From Pedobacter ginsengisoli (lineage in GTDB: Bacteria; Bacteroidota; Bacteroidia; Sphingobacteriales; Sphingobacteriaceae), in NCBI RefSeq assembly GCF_030244015.1, contig NZ_JASSYX010000001.1:1116001-1180000 (forward strand): a stretch of 64,000 nt of DNA. The letters are read 5' to 3'. Below, one piece after another: positions 36,811-45,345 of the stretch; the stretch's first letter is position 1; each line of letters opens with the position of its first letter. Position numbers and translations under genes: made by a program. The notes below the pieces were generated by a model. The model saw only the letters and a program-made list of their open reading frames with translations, did no database searches and was not told the DNA's origin.

Positions 36811-39267
36811 CTAGTTGTTGTTGTTTTTTTCTCGCTCTTTTTCTTCCTGTCTCTGCTTTCTTTTCAACTGACGCTCTTCCTTTTTGGTAAGCGGAACAGC
36901 CACAGCAGGTTGTTTAACAGGCTCAACAGGTTTTTGTTCTTCAGGTTTCGGTGTGATTACTTCCTGGTTTTGAACAGGCTGCTCAGGTGTTTCTTCCATT
37001 ACGGGCACTTCAAAATCTGAGGAGTCGACCAGGAGGCTGTCATTTTCTGTAGTGTCTACCTCAAATCTCGGTGAAGGACAGTTGATATCCCTCGTGATTT
37101 TAACCTTGGATTTTGGGAAGGGACCCATGGTATAACCCGTAGTCGGATCTTTATAGACCTTCTCCATAAACTTGGCAAAAATAGGAAGGGCAGTTCTGGA
37201 CCCTTCCCCAGTTTCCCCATTCTGAAAATGTGCAGTACGCTCATCACAGCCTACCCATACACCGGTGACCAGATCCTTGGTAATGCCCATATACCAGGCA
37301 TCCACGTAATCAGATGAAGTACCTGTTTTCCCGCCGATCTGGTTGTTCTTTTTCCAAAGATCCCATTCCCAAAGCGCCTGTGAGGTGCCGCCGGGTTCTT
37401 CCATACCGCCTCTGAACATATATAGCATCAGCCAGGAAATTTCTTCTGTAAGTACACGTTTCATTTTTGCGGTGAATTCTTCAATGATATTGTCGTCCAG
37501 ATCCGTGATCTTTTCTACCAGAATAGGATCAGTTCTGATCCCGTCATTTAAGAAAGTACCATAAGCCCTTACCATTTCGTATACCGAGACATCATTCGGA
37601 CCTAAACTAACCGAGGGTACTGAGGCCAGATGGCTGTCTATACCGCATTCATGTGCCCATTTGACCACATTTTCAGCACCCACGGCATCTGTTACCTGTG
37701 CGGTAATGGTATTTACCGATTTGGCCATGGCCCAGCGTAAGGACATTTCACGGTAAGTGACACTCCAGTCAGAGTTTTTAGGCTCCCAATATTCTGTTTT
37801 GCCTTTTTCCTGGTAAGCGATCCTGACTGGCTTGTCAGTAAATTTATCACATGGACTCATTCCCTGCTCCAGGGCGGCCAGATAGGCAAAAGGCTTAAAT
37901 GTGGACCCTGCTTGTCTTTTGGATTGCTTTACATGATCATATTTAAAGAATTTGTGGTCAATGCCGCCCACCCAAACTTTGATCTTGCCGTTAAAAGGAT
38001 CGAGGGTCATCATACCTGTATTCAATATTTTGCCATAATAGCGGATAGAATCCATGGTAGAGAATAACGTGTCGCGGTCGCCTTTCCAGGTAAAGATCTT
38101 CATCTTCTTTTTCCTGTTAAAATAAGCCGTGACAGAATCAGGTGTATTTGCAAATTTTTTTTGCAGCAGGGAATAGATGGGCAGGTTTTTCATCGCTCTT
38201 GCAGGGTAGTCGACCTTTTGTTTTTCAGAATCTTCCCATGGATCTTCATCACCCCATACATTATAAAACCTGCGTTGTAAAGATTTCATCTGCTCTGCAA
38301 CGGCTTCCTCGGCGTATTTCTGCAGCTTGGAGTCTATAGTCGTATAGATTTTCAGGCCATCTTCATAAAGATTGTAATTGTTGTCTTTACACCATTTATC
38401 CAGATATTTGTCCACAGCTGCCCTAAGGTAGGAATCGCCGTCACTGCCTTCGTCTACACGTCCTTCCTTAAGCTTAAGCGGTGCGTTTTTGAAGGTGTTT
38501 AATTGCGCGGCCGTAATGTATTCGTATTTGTTCATTTGGGTCAGGGCCACATTGCGTCTTTCCAGGGCCTTGTCAGGATTTTTAATCGGATTATAGATCG
38601 TAGTCCCCTTTAACATACCTACCAGCAGAGCGGATTCAGGTATGTCCAGTTCATTAGCTTCTTTATCGAAATAGATCCTGGAGGCCGTCTTTATCCCATA
38701 TGCATTGTTACCAAATGATACAGTATTCAGGTACATGGTGATGATGTCGTTTTTAGAATAGTTGGATTCCAACTTGACGGCGGTCAGCCATTCCTTGAGT
38801 TTTGGGATGATGGTGCGCAACAGGGGAATTTTACTGAGGAGACCCTGGGATTTATTATATCTGGTGCGGTAAAGGTTTTTGGCAAGCTGCTGTGTGATGG
38901 TACTTGCACCACGCCTGTCTCCGGTAGCGGTGGAGATCGAGCTGGATAATAACGAACGGAAATCTATACCCATATGACTGTAAAAACGGGCATCTTCAGT
39001 GGCAACCAGTGCGTTGATGACACTTGGGGCAATTTCATTAAAATTAACCGGAGTCCTGTTTTCTTTATAGTAGCGGCCTATCAGTTTGCCGTCTGAAGTA
39101 TACAATTCTGATCCTACACGAAGGGTAGGGGTTTTAATGTCTTTACGGGAGGGGGAGTATCCAAAGAGCCATAAGAAGTTGAGTTGCAGCGCACAAAAGA
39201 AGATGATGATACAATAAAGGAATATACTTAAATAACGGATATACCTATTGCGAATTTCTTTAAACAT
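36811..39267 (-). CDS. Class A penicillin-binding protein (PBP1A-like)
   Basis: An 818-residue bifunctional peptidoglycan synthase. One membrane anchor at residues ~12-36 is followed by a GT51 transglycosylase with Glu91 in ATEDARFYSHMG and the GASTITQQLAKNLY block. The transpeptidase domain has the SxxK serine in GSTFKPFAY near residue 455, SVN in AKSVNTITAQ and KTGTSS near residue 645. The C-terminal ~60 residues are low-complexity, rich in Pro, Glu, Lys and Gln, and end in Asn. It builds glycan strands and cross-links them on the periplasmic side. Confidence 0.95.
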   Translation of the reverse strand: MFKEIRNRYIRYLSIFLYCIIIFFCALQLNFLWLFGYSPSRKDIKTPTLRVGSELYTSDGKLIGRYYKENRTPVNFNEIAPSVINALVATEDARFYSHMGIDFRSLLSSSISTATGDRRGASTITQQLAKNLYRTRYNKSQGLLSKIPLLRTIIPKLKEWLTAVKLESNYSKNDIITMYLNTVSFGNNAYGIKTASRIYFDKEANELDIPESALLVGMLKGTTIYNPIKNPDKALERRNVALTQMNKYEYITAAQLNTFKNAPLKLKEGRVDEGSDGDSYLRAAVDKYLDKWCKDNNYNLYEDGLKIYTTIDSKLQKYAEEAVAEQMKSLQRRFYNVWGDEDPWEDSEKQKVDYPARAMKNLPIYSLLQKKFANTPDSVTAYFNRKKKMKIFTWKGDRDTLFSTMDSIRYYGKILNTGMMTLDPFNGKIKVWVGGIDHKFFKYDHVKQSKRQAGSTFKPFAYLAALEQGMSPCDKFTDKPVRIAYQEKGKTEYWEPKNSDWSVTYREMSLRWAMAKSVNTITAQVTDAVGAENVVKWAHECGIDSHLASVPSVSLGPNDVSVYEMVRAYGTFLNDGIRTDPILVEKITDLDDNIIEEFTAKMKRVLTEEISWLMLYMFRGGMEEPGGTSQALWEWDLWKKNNQIGGKTGTSSDYVDAWYMGITKDLVTGVWVGCDERTAHFQNGETGEGSRTALPIFAKFMEKVYKDPTTGYTMGPFPKSKVKITRDINCPSPRFEVDTTENDSLLVDSSDFEVPVMEETPEQPVQNQEVITPKPEEQKPVEPVKQPAVAVPLTKKEERQLKRKQRQEEKEREKNNNN

Positions 39268-39297
39268 GGGATAAAGATCAAAAAAACGTAAAACTCT

Positions 39298-39317
39298 TAG
39301 TGTTAAATAGTGTTAAA
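39298..39317. repeat. Tandem 10-bp repeat upstream of the PBP gene
   Basis: TAGTGTTAAA occurs twice in direct succession, 39298-39307 and 39308-39317, about 30 bases upstream of the PBP start codon (gene on the minus strand). The period matches one helical turn, and the position is where a promoter-proximal binding site or 5' leader would be. The rest of the 39268-39465 gap is AT-rich with no gene. Confidence 0.45.
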
Positions 39318-39465
39318 ACTTATGGTACAAATTAACGTAATTAATTTACTTAAATTTTCCCTGCTGCTTAAATTTATCTCATGCACCACTATTCAAAGCA
39401 ATACCGGGCACTTATCAAACATGACGAGCCAGGCCAGGCAATCGCTACATCAGACAGGCCAATTG

Positions 39466-40710
39466 TTAATATTGCATCCTAAATTTTTTCAGGTCCGCAG
39501 GATGTGTTCTTTTTCTTTCCAGTTCCTCTGCGTAGATGACCCTGCCAAGATTCTTCATAAAGGGATAACACACTGTCTCGTACTCATATTTATTATCATT
39601 GTAGATGCCATCCTCGTTAGACTGGACCACAGCGGTTAGAAAGAACTCAATATTATTTTTGAAATCAACAAAGTAAGAATTGTCAATGATGAAGCCATAG
39701 GAATCGCCGTACTTGTTAAAGATTCTGATGTCTGGATCAAGCTCTGCGTCCTTTTGCCGGCCATAATAGAGCATTTTGGCATAGGTCGGCCAAAACTCCT
39801 TAGGATCATAGGCAGGATAGTCGCTTTCGGTAGGGAGCTTACTCATAAAGGTATAGATCAGCTTATAATCTGCAGCTTTGAGGTTGAACCTTTCTTCTGC
39901 CGGAAAAGCTTCCGGAAAAATCAGCTTTTTCATCAGGGCTTGCTGGTCTGAAATGGCGAAAGCATTCTTGTTTTCAAACCTGAAAGGTTTGCTGACCAGT
40001 TTATCGGTACTGTCCAGGTAACCAATGCCCATGGTTGTATTGGTTAGGTCCAGCGGGTATTCCAGGGAATCATACTGTGCCGGCTGATCATATATCAGCT
40101 TATCCCCATTGTAAAATTTGATGGGATTGGTGTGCTTTGCGGGCTCCCCCGCATCGCCGATGGCCAGCCTGTTGAGGATCCTGCTGTTATTGAGGCCATT
40201 TTTTTTCAGCTTGCTGTTGATCTCTGCCCGGCCGATGAATTCAAATAAGCGGTTAAACGCGTCGTTGTCACTGGTCAGCAGGATTTTTTTGATATAATGT
40301 TCCAGAGATGGCAATTGATTTTCTGCAGTACTGTCCCGCAACACCCTGGTCTGCCCGGCATAAGCACTATCGGTAATCATGGTGCTTTTTACTGTCAGCC
40401 CTCTTATTTTTAATGCATTGAGCTTTTCCAGGGCGAAAATGACAGCTGCGAGCTTAACAGTGCTGGCAGGGTAAAAATACCTGTGATCATCCAGGTTGTA
40501 GCTGAAAGTTTTAAATGCAGGCTTGTTTCGGCTGTCCCGGTCTACCTGCGTATACAGCACCTGCACCTGGTTTTTTTGAGGATGATTCAGTATACCGGCA
40601 AAAAGATCTGCATGTTTGAGCATCAGGTTTTCAATATACACAGTGTCAGTATTTTGGGCCATCACAGTTGTGCGGATAAAAATAAAAAAGAGCAGGGATA
40701 ATCGTTTCAT
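39466..40710 (-). CDS. Secreted class-A-beta-lactamase-fold serine hydrolase
   Basis: A protein of ~414 residues with a signal peptide ending near VMAQN. The serine hydrolase site is visible: SxxK as ASTVK (Ser near residue 83 from the ATG at 40710), and an SDN block in LLTSDNDAFNRL near residue 145. The usual KTG is not found; KYGDSYGF stands at the expected place. The fold fits the beta-lactamase family, but the altered third motif suggests a different role, for example a peptidoglycan-related or structural one, not resistance. An upstream TTG at 40716 is in frame; I chose ATG 40710. It shares its upstream region with the B12 locus. Confidence 0.82.
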   Translation of the reverse strand: MKRLSLLFFIFIRTTVMAQNTDTVYIENLMLKHADLFAGILNHPQKNQVQVLYTQVDRDSRNKPAFKTFSYNLDDHRYFYPASTVKLAAVIFALEKLNALKIRGLTVKSTMITDSAYAGQTRVLRDSTAENQLPSLEHYIKKILLTSDNDAFNRLFEFIGRAEINSKLKKNGLNNSRILNRLAIGDAGEPAKHTNPIKFYNGDKLIYDQPAQYDSLEYPLDLTNTTMGIGYLDSTDKLVSKPFRFENKNAFAISDQQALMKKLIFPEAFPAEERFNLKAADYKLIYTFMSKLPTESDYPAYDPKEFWPTYAKMLYYGRQKDAELDPDIRIFNKYGDSYGFIIDNSYFVDFKNNIEFFLTAVVQSNEDGIYNDNKYEYETVCYPFMKNLGRVIYAEELERKRTHPADLKKFRMQY

Positions 40711-40742
40711 GTACAAGAATTATAAGCATAAATATAATGATG

Positions 40743-40775
40743 TTTGTTGTAATGCTTAATAATTAAGTACATTTG
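40743..40775 (+). promoter_or_regulatory. Consensus Bacteroidota promoter upstream of the B12 riboswitch
   Basis: TTTG at 40743-40746 and TACATTTG at 40768-40775 are 21 bases apart, an exact match to the -33 TTTG / -7 TAnnTTTG pattern of Bacteroidota housekeeping promoters. Transcription would begin near 40782, just as the riboswitch begins. It is divergent from the serine hydrolase gene. Confidence 0.8.
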
Positions 40776-40778
40776 CAG

Positions 40779-40963
40779 CGCTTTTGGTTTCTTTTCTCAA
40801 AAAAAGAAAGAATTAAAAGGGAATACGGTGTAATTCCGTAACTGTCCCGCAGCTGTAAGCTCCAAAACGGTGTTCAAATCGAAGCCACTTTTCCGAATCT
40901 TTAAAAGATGAGGACTGGGAAGGCAGAATTACCGGGAGTAAGTCAGAAGACCTGCCATTTGCA
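40779..40963 (+). ncRNA. Cobalamin (B12) riboswitch
   Basis: The conserved core is plain: AAAGGGAA then ACGGTGTAATTCCGT, ACTGTCCCGCAGCTGTAAGC, GAAGCCACTT, and finally GTCAGAAGACCTGCC. These are the signature segments of the AdoCbl-type riboswitch, with GCCACT as the B12-box neighbourhood. It precedes the btuB-like gene, so B12 should shut off uptake. Two hairpins follow: TAGCTT / AAGCTA at 40975-40996 and a larger one at 41051-41087. The ends of the aptamer are estimates. Confidence 0.95.
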
Positions 40964-41050
40964 TGATAATTTCATAGCTTTCGGGGATTGAAGCTAGGAG
41001 TGAGTGCTTATTTATTGTATTTCATTTCCTTGATCTAACTGTTTGCTGTG

Positions 41051-41095
41051 GGTAATACTCACAACAAAATTATTGTTGTTGTTTACCATATTTTT
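41051..41095 (+). terminator. Terminator-like hairpin downstream of the riboswitch (possible expression platform)
   Basis: GGTAA (41051-41055) and ACAACAA (41061-41067) can pair with TTGTTGT (41073-41079) and TTACC (41083-41087), and a T-rich run (ATATTTTTTG) follows directly. The shape is that of an intrinsic terminator with small internal bulges. It lies 33 bases before the btuB-like start and ~90 bases after the aptamer. It could be the platform by which B12 stops transcription; an alternative anti-terminator pairing was not found by eye. Confidence 0.5.
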
Positions 41096-41127
41096 TGAAT
41101 AAGAATAAATTAAACAAACAATAGAAA

Positions 41128-42999
41128 ATGAAGATTAACAACAAACTATTCATTGCAGCCGGGTTGGGATTACTGCAATTTGGTATCAATGACACCGTCA
41201 GAGCACAGGAAGCCATTAAGCTGGATAGCGTAGTGATTTCTGCAACTAAAAATGACCAGAAGCAATCTCAGACCGGCAAGGTGGTCACGATCATTGGACC
41301 GGAAATACTGGAACGGAGTTACGGAAAAAACCTGACTGATCTGATCAATGAGCAAGCCGGTATCGTGGTGGGCGGAACTACGGGAAATGTGGGACTCAAT
41401 AAAAGTCTTTTTGTAAGAGGTGCGGCCAGCGCTTACGCTGTGGTACTGGTCGATGGGATCTTACTGAGCAGCCCGGCGGGTACAGGTTCTTCCTTTGACC
41501 TTCGTCTATTCGCCATCGATCAAATAGACCATATCGAGATTATAAAAGGCGGACAATCTACTATCTATGGCTCAGATGCGGTAGCAGGGGTGATCAATGT
41601 CATTACCAAAAAGGGCAAGAAAGCAGGAAATAGTGTATATGGAGTAGCCAGTTACGGAAGCTATAAAACCTACAAAGGCACCATAGGCATGAGTGCCAAT
41701 GTCGATAAGTTCTCTTACAACATCGCCTATACACAAGGCAAAACCGATGGGATTTCTGAAGCAGCAGTTCCCAAAGGAAGCACCGCGGAGTTTGACAAAG
41801 ACGGAAACAAAACCGGAGCCGTCAACGCAAATTTCTCACTACAGGCGACGGACCAGCTCAGTATCAATCCGTTCCTTCGGTATTTTTACGGACATTACGA
41901 CCTGGATGCGAGTTCTTTTTCAGACAGTCCGACAAATAACTATAAGGCAGAACATTTTAATGGCGGTGTTAATGCAAAATATGAGTTTAATACCGGCAAG
42001 ATCAATTTAAACTATAGCTACGAAACAACAAATACCGGATCAGTTAGCCAATACGGAGAAAGTCTGTCGAGAGGTCAAATGCAGCTCATCGATCTTTTTT
42101 ATAACCAAAAACTTGGCTCTAAACTCGATCTGCTAGTGGGGATCGACAACAGGGCTACTAAATTCAAAGTCAATTCAGACTTAAAGCCTTCTACCAATCT
42201 TTTCAGTACCTACGCATCGCTTTTTGCACATGACCTCAGTATTTTCAATATCGAAATAGGCGGACGGTATAATAAACATGACCAATATGGAGAAAACTAT
42301 ACTTACAACATTACACCATCTATCAATGTGATCAAACAAGTCAAACTATTTGGTACCGTTTCCACTTCATTTAAAGCGCCTACCTTAGAAAATCTGTTTG
42401 GCGCATTTGGTGCCAACCTGGACCTCAATCCTGAAGAATCCAAAAACTACGAGGCAGGTGTCAACATCAGTTTTGCAGATGACAAATACAGCCTGCGCGC
42501 CGCTGGCTTCAAAAGAGACCTGACCAATGCCATCGTATATGGAAATGTGGGTTACGTGAACCAGGCCAGTCAGACTGCCAAAGGTTTTGAGGTAGAGCCC
42601 GCTGTCAAGTTCGGTGTTTTCAATATCAACGGATACTATGCTTATGTGGAGGGAACAGAGTTCAACTTCATAACCAATGAAGTTTCAAATTATCTGCTGC
42701 GCAGGCCAAAGCACATTATTGGGATTAACGCAGGTGCGCAAGCGACCCACGCCCTTTATGTGAGTTCCTCGTTCAAATACAACGGATCACGTACAGATGG
42801 CAACTTTAACGATTATGTCATCGAAGACCTGCCTTCTTATAAACTCCTGAATTTCTATGCTGAATACACGCTCCTTAATAAAAGAGTAAAGCTTTTTGCA
42901 GATCTTAAGAACGTTCTTGACGAGCAATATCACGAGTTTTATGGTTACAACAGTATGGGTTTTAACATGAATGCCGGTGTAAGTTTTAATATTAGATAA
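41128..42999 (+). CDS. btuB: BtuB-like TonB-dependent vitamin B12 receptor
   Basis: A 623-residue TonB-dependent receptor with a signal peptide (to VRAQEA). The plug starts IKLDSVVISATKND (TonB-box-like region at the mature N-terminus), with LFVRGAASAYAVVLVDG and GGQSTIYGSDAVAGVINVITKKG, and a 22-strand-type barrel ends KNVLDEQYHEFYGYNSMGFNM, terminating with SFNIR. The size and absence of a carboxypeptidase-like extension fit BtuB rather than SusC. The cobalamin riboswitch just upstream supports cobamide import. btuC and btuD are not in the window. Confidence 0.93.
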   Translation: MKINNKLFIAAGLGLLQFGINDTVRAQEAIKLDSVVISATKNDQKQSQTGKVVTIIGPEILERSYGKNLTDLINEQAGIVVGGTTGNVGLNKSLFVRGAASAYAVVLVDGILLSSPAGTGSSFDLRLFAIDQIDHIEIIKGGQSTIYGSDAVAGVINVITKKGKKAGNSVYGVASYGSYKTYKGTIGMSANVDKFSYNIAYTQGKTDGISEAAVPKGSTAEFDKDGNKTGAVNANFSLQATDQLSINPFLRYFYGHYDLDASSFSDSPTNNYKAEHFNGGVNAKYEFNTGKINLNYSYETTNTGSVSQYGESLSRGQMQLIDLFYNQKLGSKLDLLVGIDNRATKFKVNSDLKPSTNLFSTYASLFAHDLSIFNIEIGGRYNKHDQYGENYTYNITPSINVIKQVKLFGTVSTSFKAPTLENLFGAFGANLDLNPEESKNYEAGVNISFADDKYSLRAAGFKRDLTNAIVYGNVGYVNQASQTAKGFEVEPAVKFGVFNINGYYAYVEGTEFNFITNEVSNYLLRRPKHIIGINAGAQATHALYVSSSFKYNGSRTDGNFNDYVIEDLPSYKLLNFYAEYTLLNKRVKLFADLKNVLDEQYHEFYGYNSMGFNMNAGVSFNIR

Positions 43000-43037
43000 A
43001 GAATTGATATTTTTACACGATTCAAAAAACTACAAAT

Positions 43038-43628
43038 ATGTCATTAGATAAAATCAACATCAGAAATTACATCTTAATCCTGATCGTTATTGCTGCTGCG
43101 GCCACGCGTTTCTTCCACCTGGATAGTTTTACATCCTGGTTCAATTTTACGCCGATCGGTGCCATTGCCATGTTTGGAGGATCTTATTATAAAAGCCGTA
43201 CCAAAGCTTATCTGATTCCTTTGATCATCCTTTTTTGCAGTGACCTGATTTTGAATTTAACGGTTTATTACAACATAGACGGCAAATTTGATGCAGCAGT
43301 ATGGACCTATCTGAGCTTTATGCTGATGGTGACTGTAGGCAGGTATATGAAGAAAGTAAATGTTTGGACAGTAATTGCCGGCTCATTTGCCTGTGTGTTT
43401 ATTCACTGGATCGTTTCTGACATCAGTGTGGTCATGATGACCGGCTCTATGTACCCAAGGACTTTTGCAGGCTACCTGCTTGCGCTTCAAAATGCGATCC
43501 CATGGGAAAGAAACCTGCTGGTCAGTACTTTAGTTTACAGCCTGGTCATGTTTGGCGGATTTGAATACGCAAAAAGTAAATTCCCTGCATTGCAGTTGAA
43601 CAGCACTGCGGAGTTGCAGCACTCTTAA
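43038..43628 (+). CDS. DUF6580-type membrane protein, putative vitamin-related transporter part
   Basis: A 196-residue membrane protein with about five hydrophobic segments. FTPIGAIAMFGGSYYKSR near residue 37 is a conserved block of the family, which resembles S components of ECF-type vitamin transporters. It starts 38 bases after btuB and is under the same riboswitch, so a role in inner-membrane uptake of cobalamin or a precursor is a fair inference; no ATPase is nearby. A strong terminator follows. Confidence 0.8.
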   Translation: MSLDKINIRNYILILIVIAAAATRFFHLDSFTSWFNFTPIGAIAMFGGSYYKSRTKAYLIPLIILFCSDLILNLTVYYNIDGKFDAAVWTYLSFMLMVTVGRYMKKVNVWTVIAGSFACVFIHWIVSDISVVMMTGSMYPRTFAGYLLALQNAIPWERNLLVSTLVYSLVMFGGFEYAKSKFPALQLNSTAELQHS

Positions 43629-43649
43629 TTCATGCTATAAAATCATTTT

Positions 43650-43685
43650 AAGCCCCTTTTGCCAATGCACAAAAGGGGCTTTTTA
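43650..43685 (+). terminator. Intrinsic terminator inside the B12 gene cluster
   Basis: AAGCCCCTTTTG (43650-43661) and its exact complement CAAAAGGGGCTT (43670-43681) form a 12-bp stem with an eight-base loop, followed by a run of T. It separates the receptor and membrane protein from the two downstream genes, which begin 13 bases later. The downstream genes therefore need read-through or another promoter. Confidence 0.88.
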
Positions 43686-43697
43686 TAAATATCTTTT

Positions 43698-44642
43698 ATG
43701 AAGATCCTTTCATTTTTACCGGCAGCCACCAAAATGATCTACGACATGGGCCTGCAGGAGCACCTTTATGGGGTAACTTTTGAATGTCCTAAAGAAGCGG
43801 CAGACTTACCAAAAGTGGTTCGCTGTGTCCTGGAAGGCAAGAACTATTCCAGCCTCGAGATCGACCGTATTTTCTCAGCATCAAAAGCACAGGGCAAAAG
43901 CCTGTATTGGGTAGATGAGGAACTTCTGGAGCAGATCGGGCCTGATGTGATCTTTACCCAGGATACCTGCGAAATATGCCTCATTGACACTGCCTGTACC
44001 TTGTCTTCCATCGCCAATCTCAGCAAACAGCCCGCGCTGGTGACGCTGAGCCCAAATAACCTGCAGGAAGTGTTTGATTGCGCATTGACCATCGCAACAA
44101 CTTTGGGCAGGGAGGAGGTAGCCCTGCACTACCTCGCCGGACTAAAGCAAAAGCTGGATGACATCATTGACCAGCTCCGCGCCGGCCGCGCTCCCCTGAA
44201 AAGGGTCATGATCATGGAGTGGATTGCGCCCATTTACAACTGCGGGCACTGGATCCCTTTTCAGATTGCGGCGGCAGGTGGGGTAGACATGCTTTCCAAC
44301 CCGGGAGGAGATTCTATAGTGACCAAATGGGAGAAGGTCAGAAAATACAATCCTGAAGTGCTGGTGATCGCGCCCTGTGGATTTGACATTGAGCGCAGCA
44401 TGGAAGAAATGCACCTGCTTTCCGCTAATCCCGGCTGGGAAGATCTGGAAGCTGTGAAAAATAAAGCCGTTTACATTGCCGATTTTGATATGTTCACCCA
44501 GCCAAGTGCAGGTACGCTGGTCCATGGCATACAAGCCCTGGCGGCGATGTTCCACCCGGAGCTGTTTCTTCCTGAGCCGTATATCGCAAAAAGATTTATA
44601 AACATCTATACCCGGGAACTTCTTGATCAATCTGTCCGGTGA
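43698..44642 (+). CDS. BtuF-like cobalamin-binding protein without signal peptide
   Basis: A 314-residue protein of the BtuF (helical-backbone periplasmic binding protein) fold. The domain begins directly at MKILSFLPAATKMIYDMG, so there is no room for a signal peptide, and it ends GIQALAAMFHPELF, as usual for the family. It has unusual cysteines in DTCEICLIDTACT near residues 92-102. A cytoplasmic binding protein cannot serve a standard BtuCDF importer, which suggests handling of B12 or a precursor inside the cell. Its stop overlaps the next gene's GTG start by three bases. Confidence 0.85.
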   Translation: MKILSFLPAATKMIYDMGLQEHLYGVTFECPKEAADLPKVVRCVLEGKNYSSLEIDRIFSASKAQGKSLYWVDEELLEQIGPDVIFTQDTCEICLIDTACTLSSIANLSKQPALVTLSPNNLQEVFDCALTIATTLGREEVALHYLAGLKQKLDDIIDQLRAGRAPLKRVMIMEWIAPIYNCGHWIPFQIAAAGGVDMLSNPGGDSIVTKWEKVRKYNPEVLVIAPCGFDIERSMEEMHLLSANPGWEDLEAVKNKAVYIADFDMFTQPSAGTLVHGIQALAAMFHPELFLPEPYIAKRFINIYTRELLDQSVR

Positions 44643-45325
44643 AAAATAAATGTTTGTTCAACTGGAGTGGTGGGAAAGACAGTACCCTGGCATTACATTA
44701 TGTCTTGCAGGATCCCTCGGTATACGTAAAATACCTGCTGACTACGCTAAACGATGCCTTTGACAGGGTTTCTATGCATGGCGTCCGGTCTTCTTTGCTA
44801 ATCAGACAGGCAGAAAGCATAGGTATAGACCTTTATCAGGTCCGTCTGCCAGAAATGCCCGGCATGGGCGAGTATGAGCAGGCCATGCAACACCACCTCA
44901 GTCAGCTCAAATCAAAAGGCATTACCCATTCCATATTTGGTGATATCTTTCTTGAAGACCTGAAACTGTACCGGGAAAACAAACTTGCCGAAATAGGGAT
45001 GACCGCGCGCTTTCCATTGTGGAAAAGAGACACCACCGAAGTGCTCAGGGAATTTATCAGTCTGGGCTATAAAACCGTGGTTGTCTGCGCCAAAGACGGA
45101 TTACAGGACTTTTGCGGACGGGTAATAGACGAAAGCTTTATCAATGACCTGCCCAAAGGAGTAGACCCTTGCGGGGAAAATGGCGAATTTCACACCTTTG
45201 CATTTGACGGACCAATATTCAGATCACCGATACGATTCGAATTGGGTGAAAAAGTATTTAAGACCTATGAAACCGCAGCGATGAAAAACGCCGGATATTG
45301 GTATATTGATCTGCTGCCGGCCTGA
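44639..45325 (+). CDS. Dph6-like PP-loop ATP pyrophosphatase (adenine nucleotide alpha hydrolase)
   Basis: A 228-residue enzyme of the diphthine-ammonia-ligase (ATP_bind_4) family. NWSGGKDSTLAL at residues ~8-19 is the PP-loop; FGDIFLEDLKLYRE and the C-terminal VDPCGENGEFHTFAFDGP are diagnostic for the family. Bacteria lack diphthamide, so the bacterial members act in other amidation reactions. Translational coupling (GTGA) to the BtuF-like gene in a B12-controlled locus makes a role in cobamide remodelling or amidation plausible, but it is inference. Confidence 0.85.
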   Translation: MKNKCLFNWSGGKDSTLALHYVLQDPSVYVKYLLTTLNDAFDRVSMHGVRSSLLIRQAESIGIDLYQVRLPEMPGMGEYEQAMQHHLSQLKSKGITHSIFGDIFLEDLKLYRENKLAEIGMTARFPLWKRDTTEVLREFISLGYKTVVVCAKDGLQDFCGRVIDESFINDLPKGVDPCGENGEFHTFAFDGPIFRSPIRFELGEKVFKTYETAAMKNAGYWYIDLLPA

Positions 45326-45345
45326 CCGTTTTCAATCCCTGCTTT

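Noticed and set aside
39310..39639. A 109-codon plus-strand frame in the gap upstream of the PBP gene
   Set aside because: Most of it runs antisense to the 3' end of the serine hydrolase gene; composition is poor in charged residues and no motif is seen.
40872..40885. GTTCAAATC resembling a tRNA T-loop
   Set aside because: It lies inside the cobalamin riboswitch and no cloverleaf can be drawn around it.
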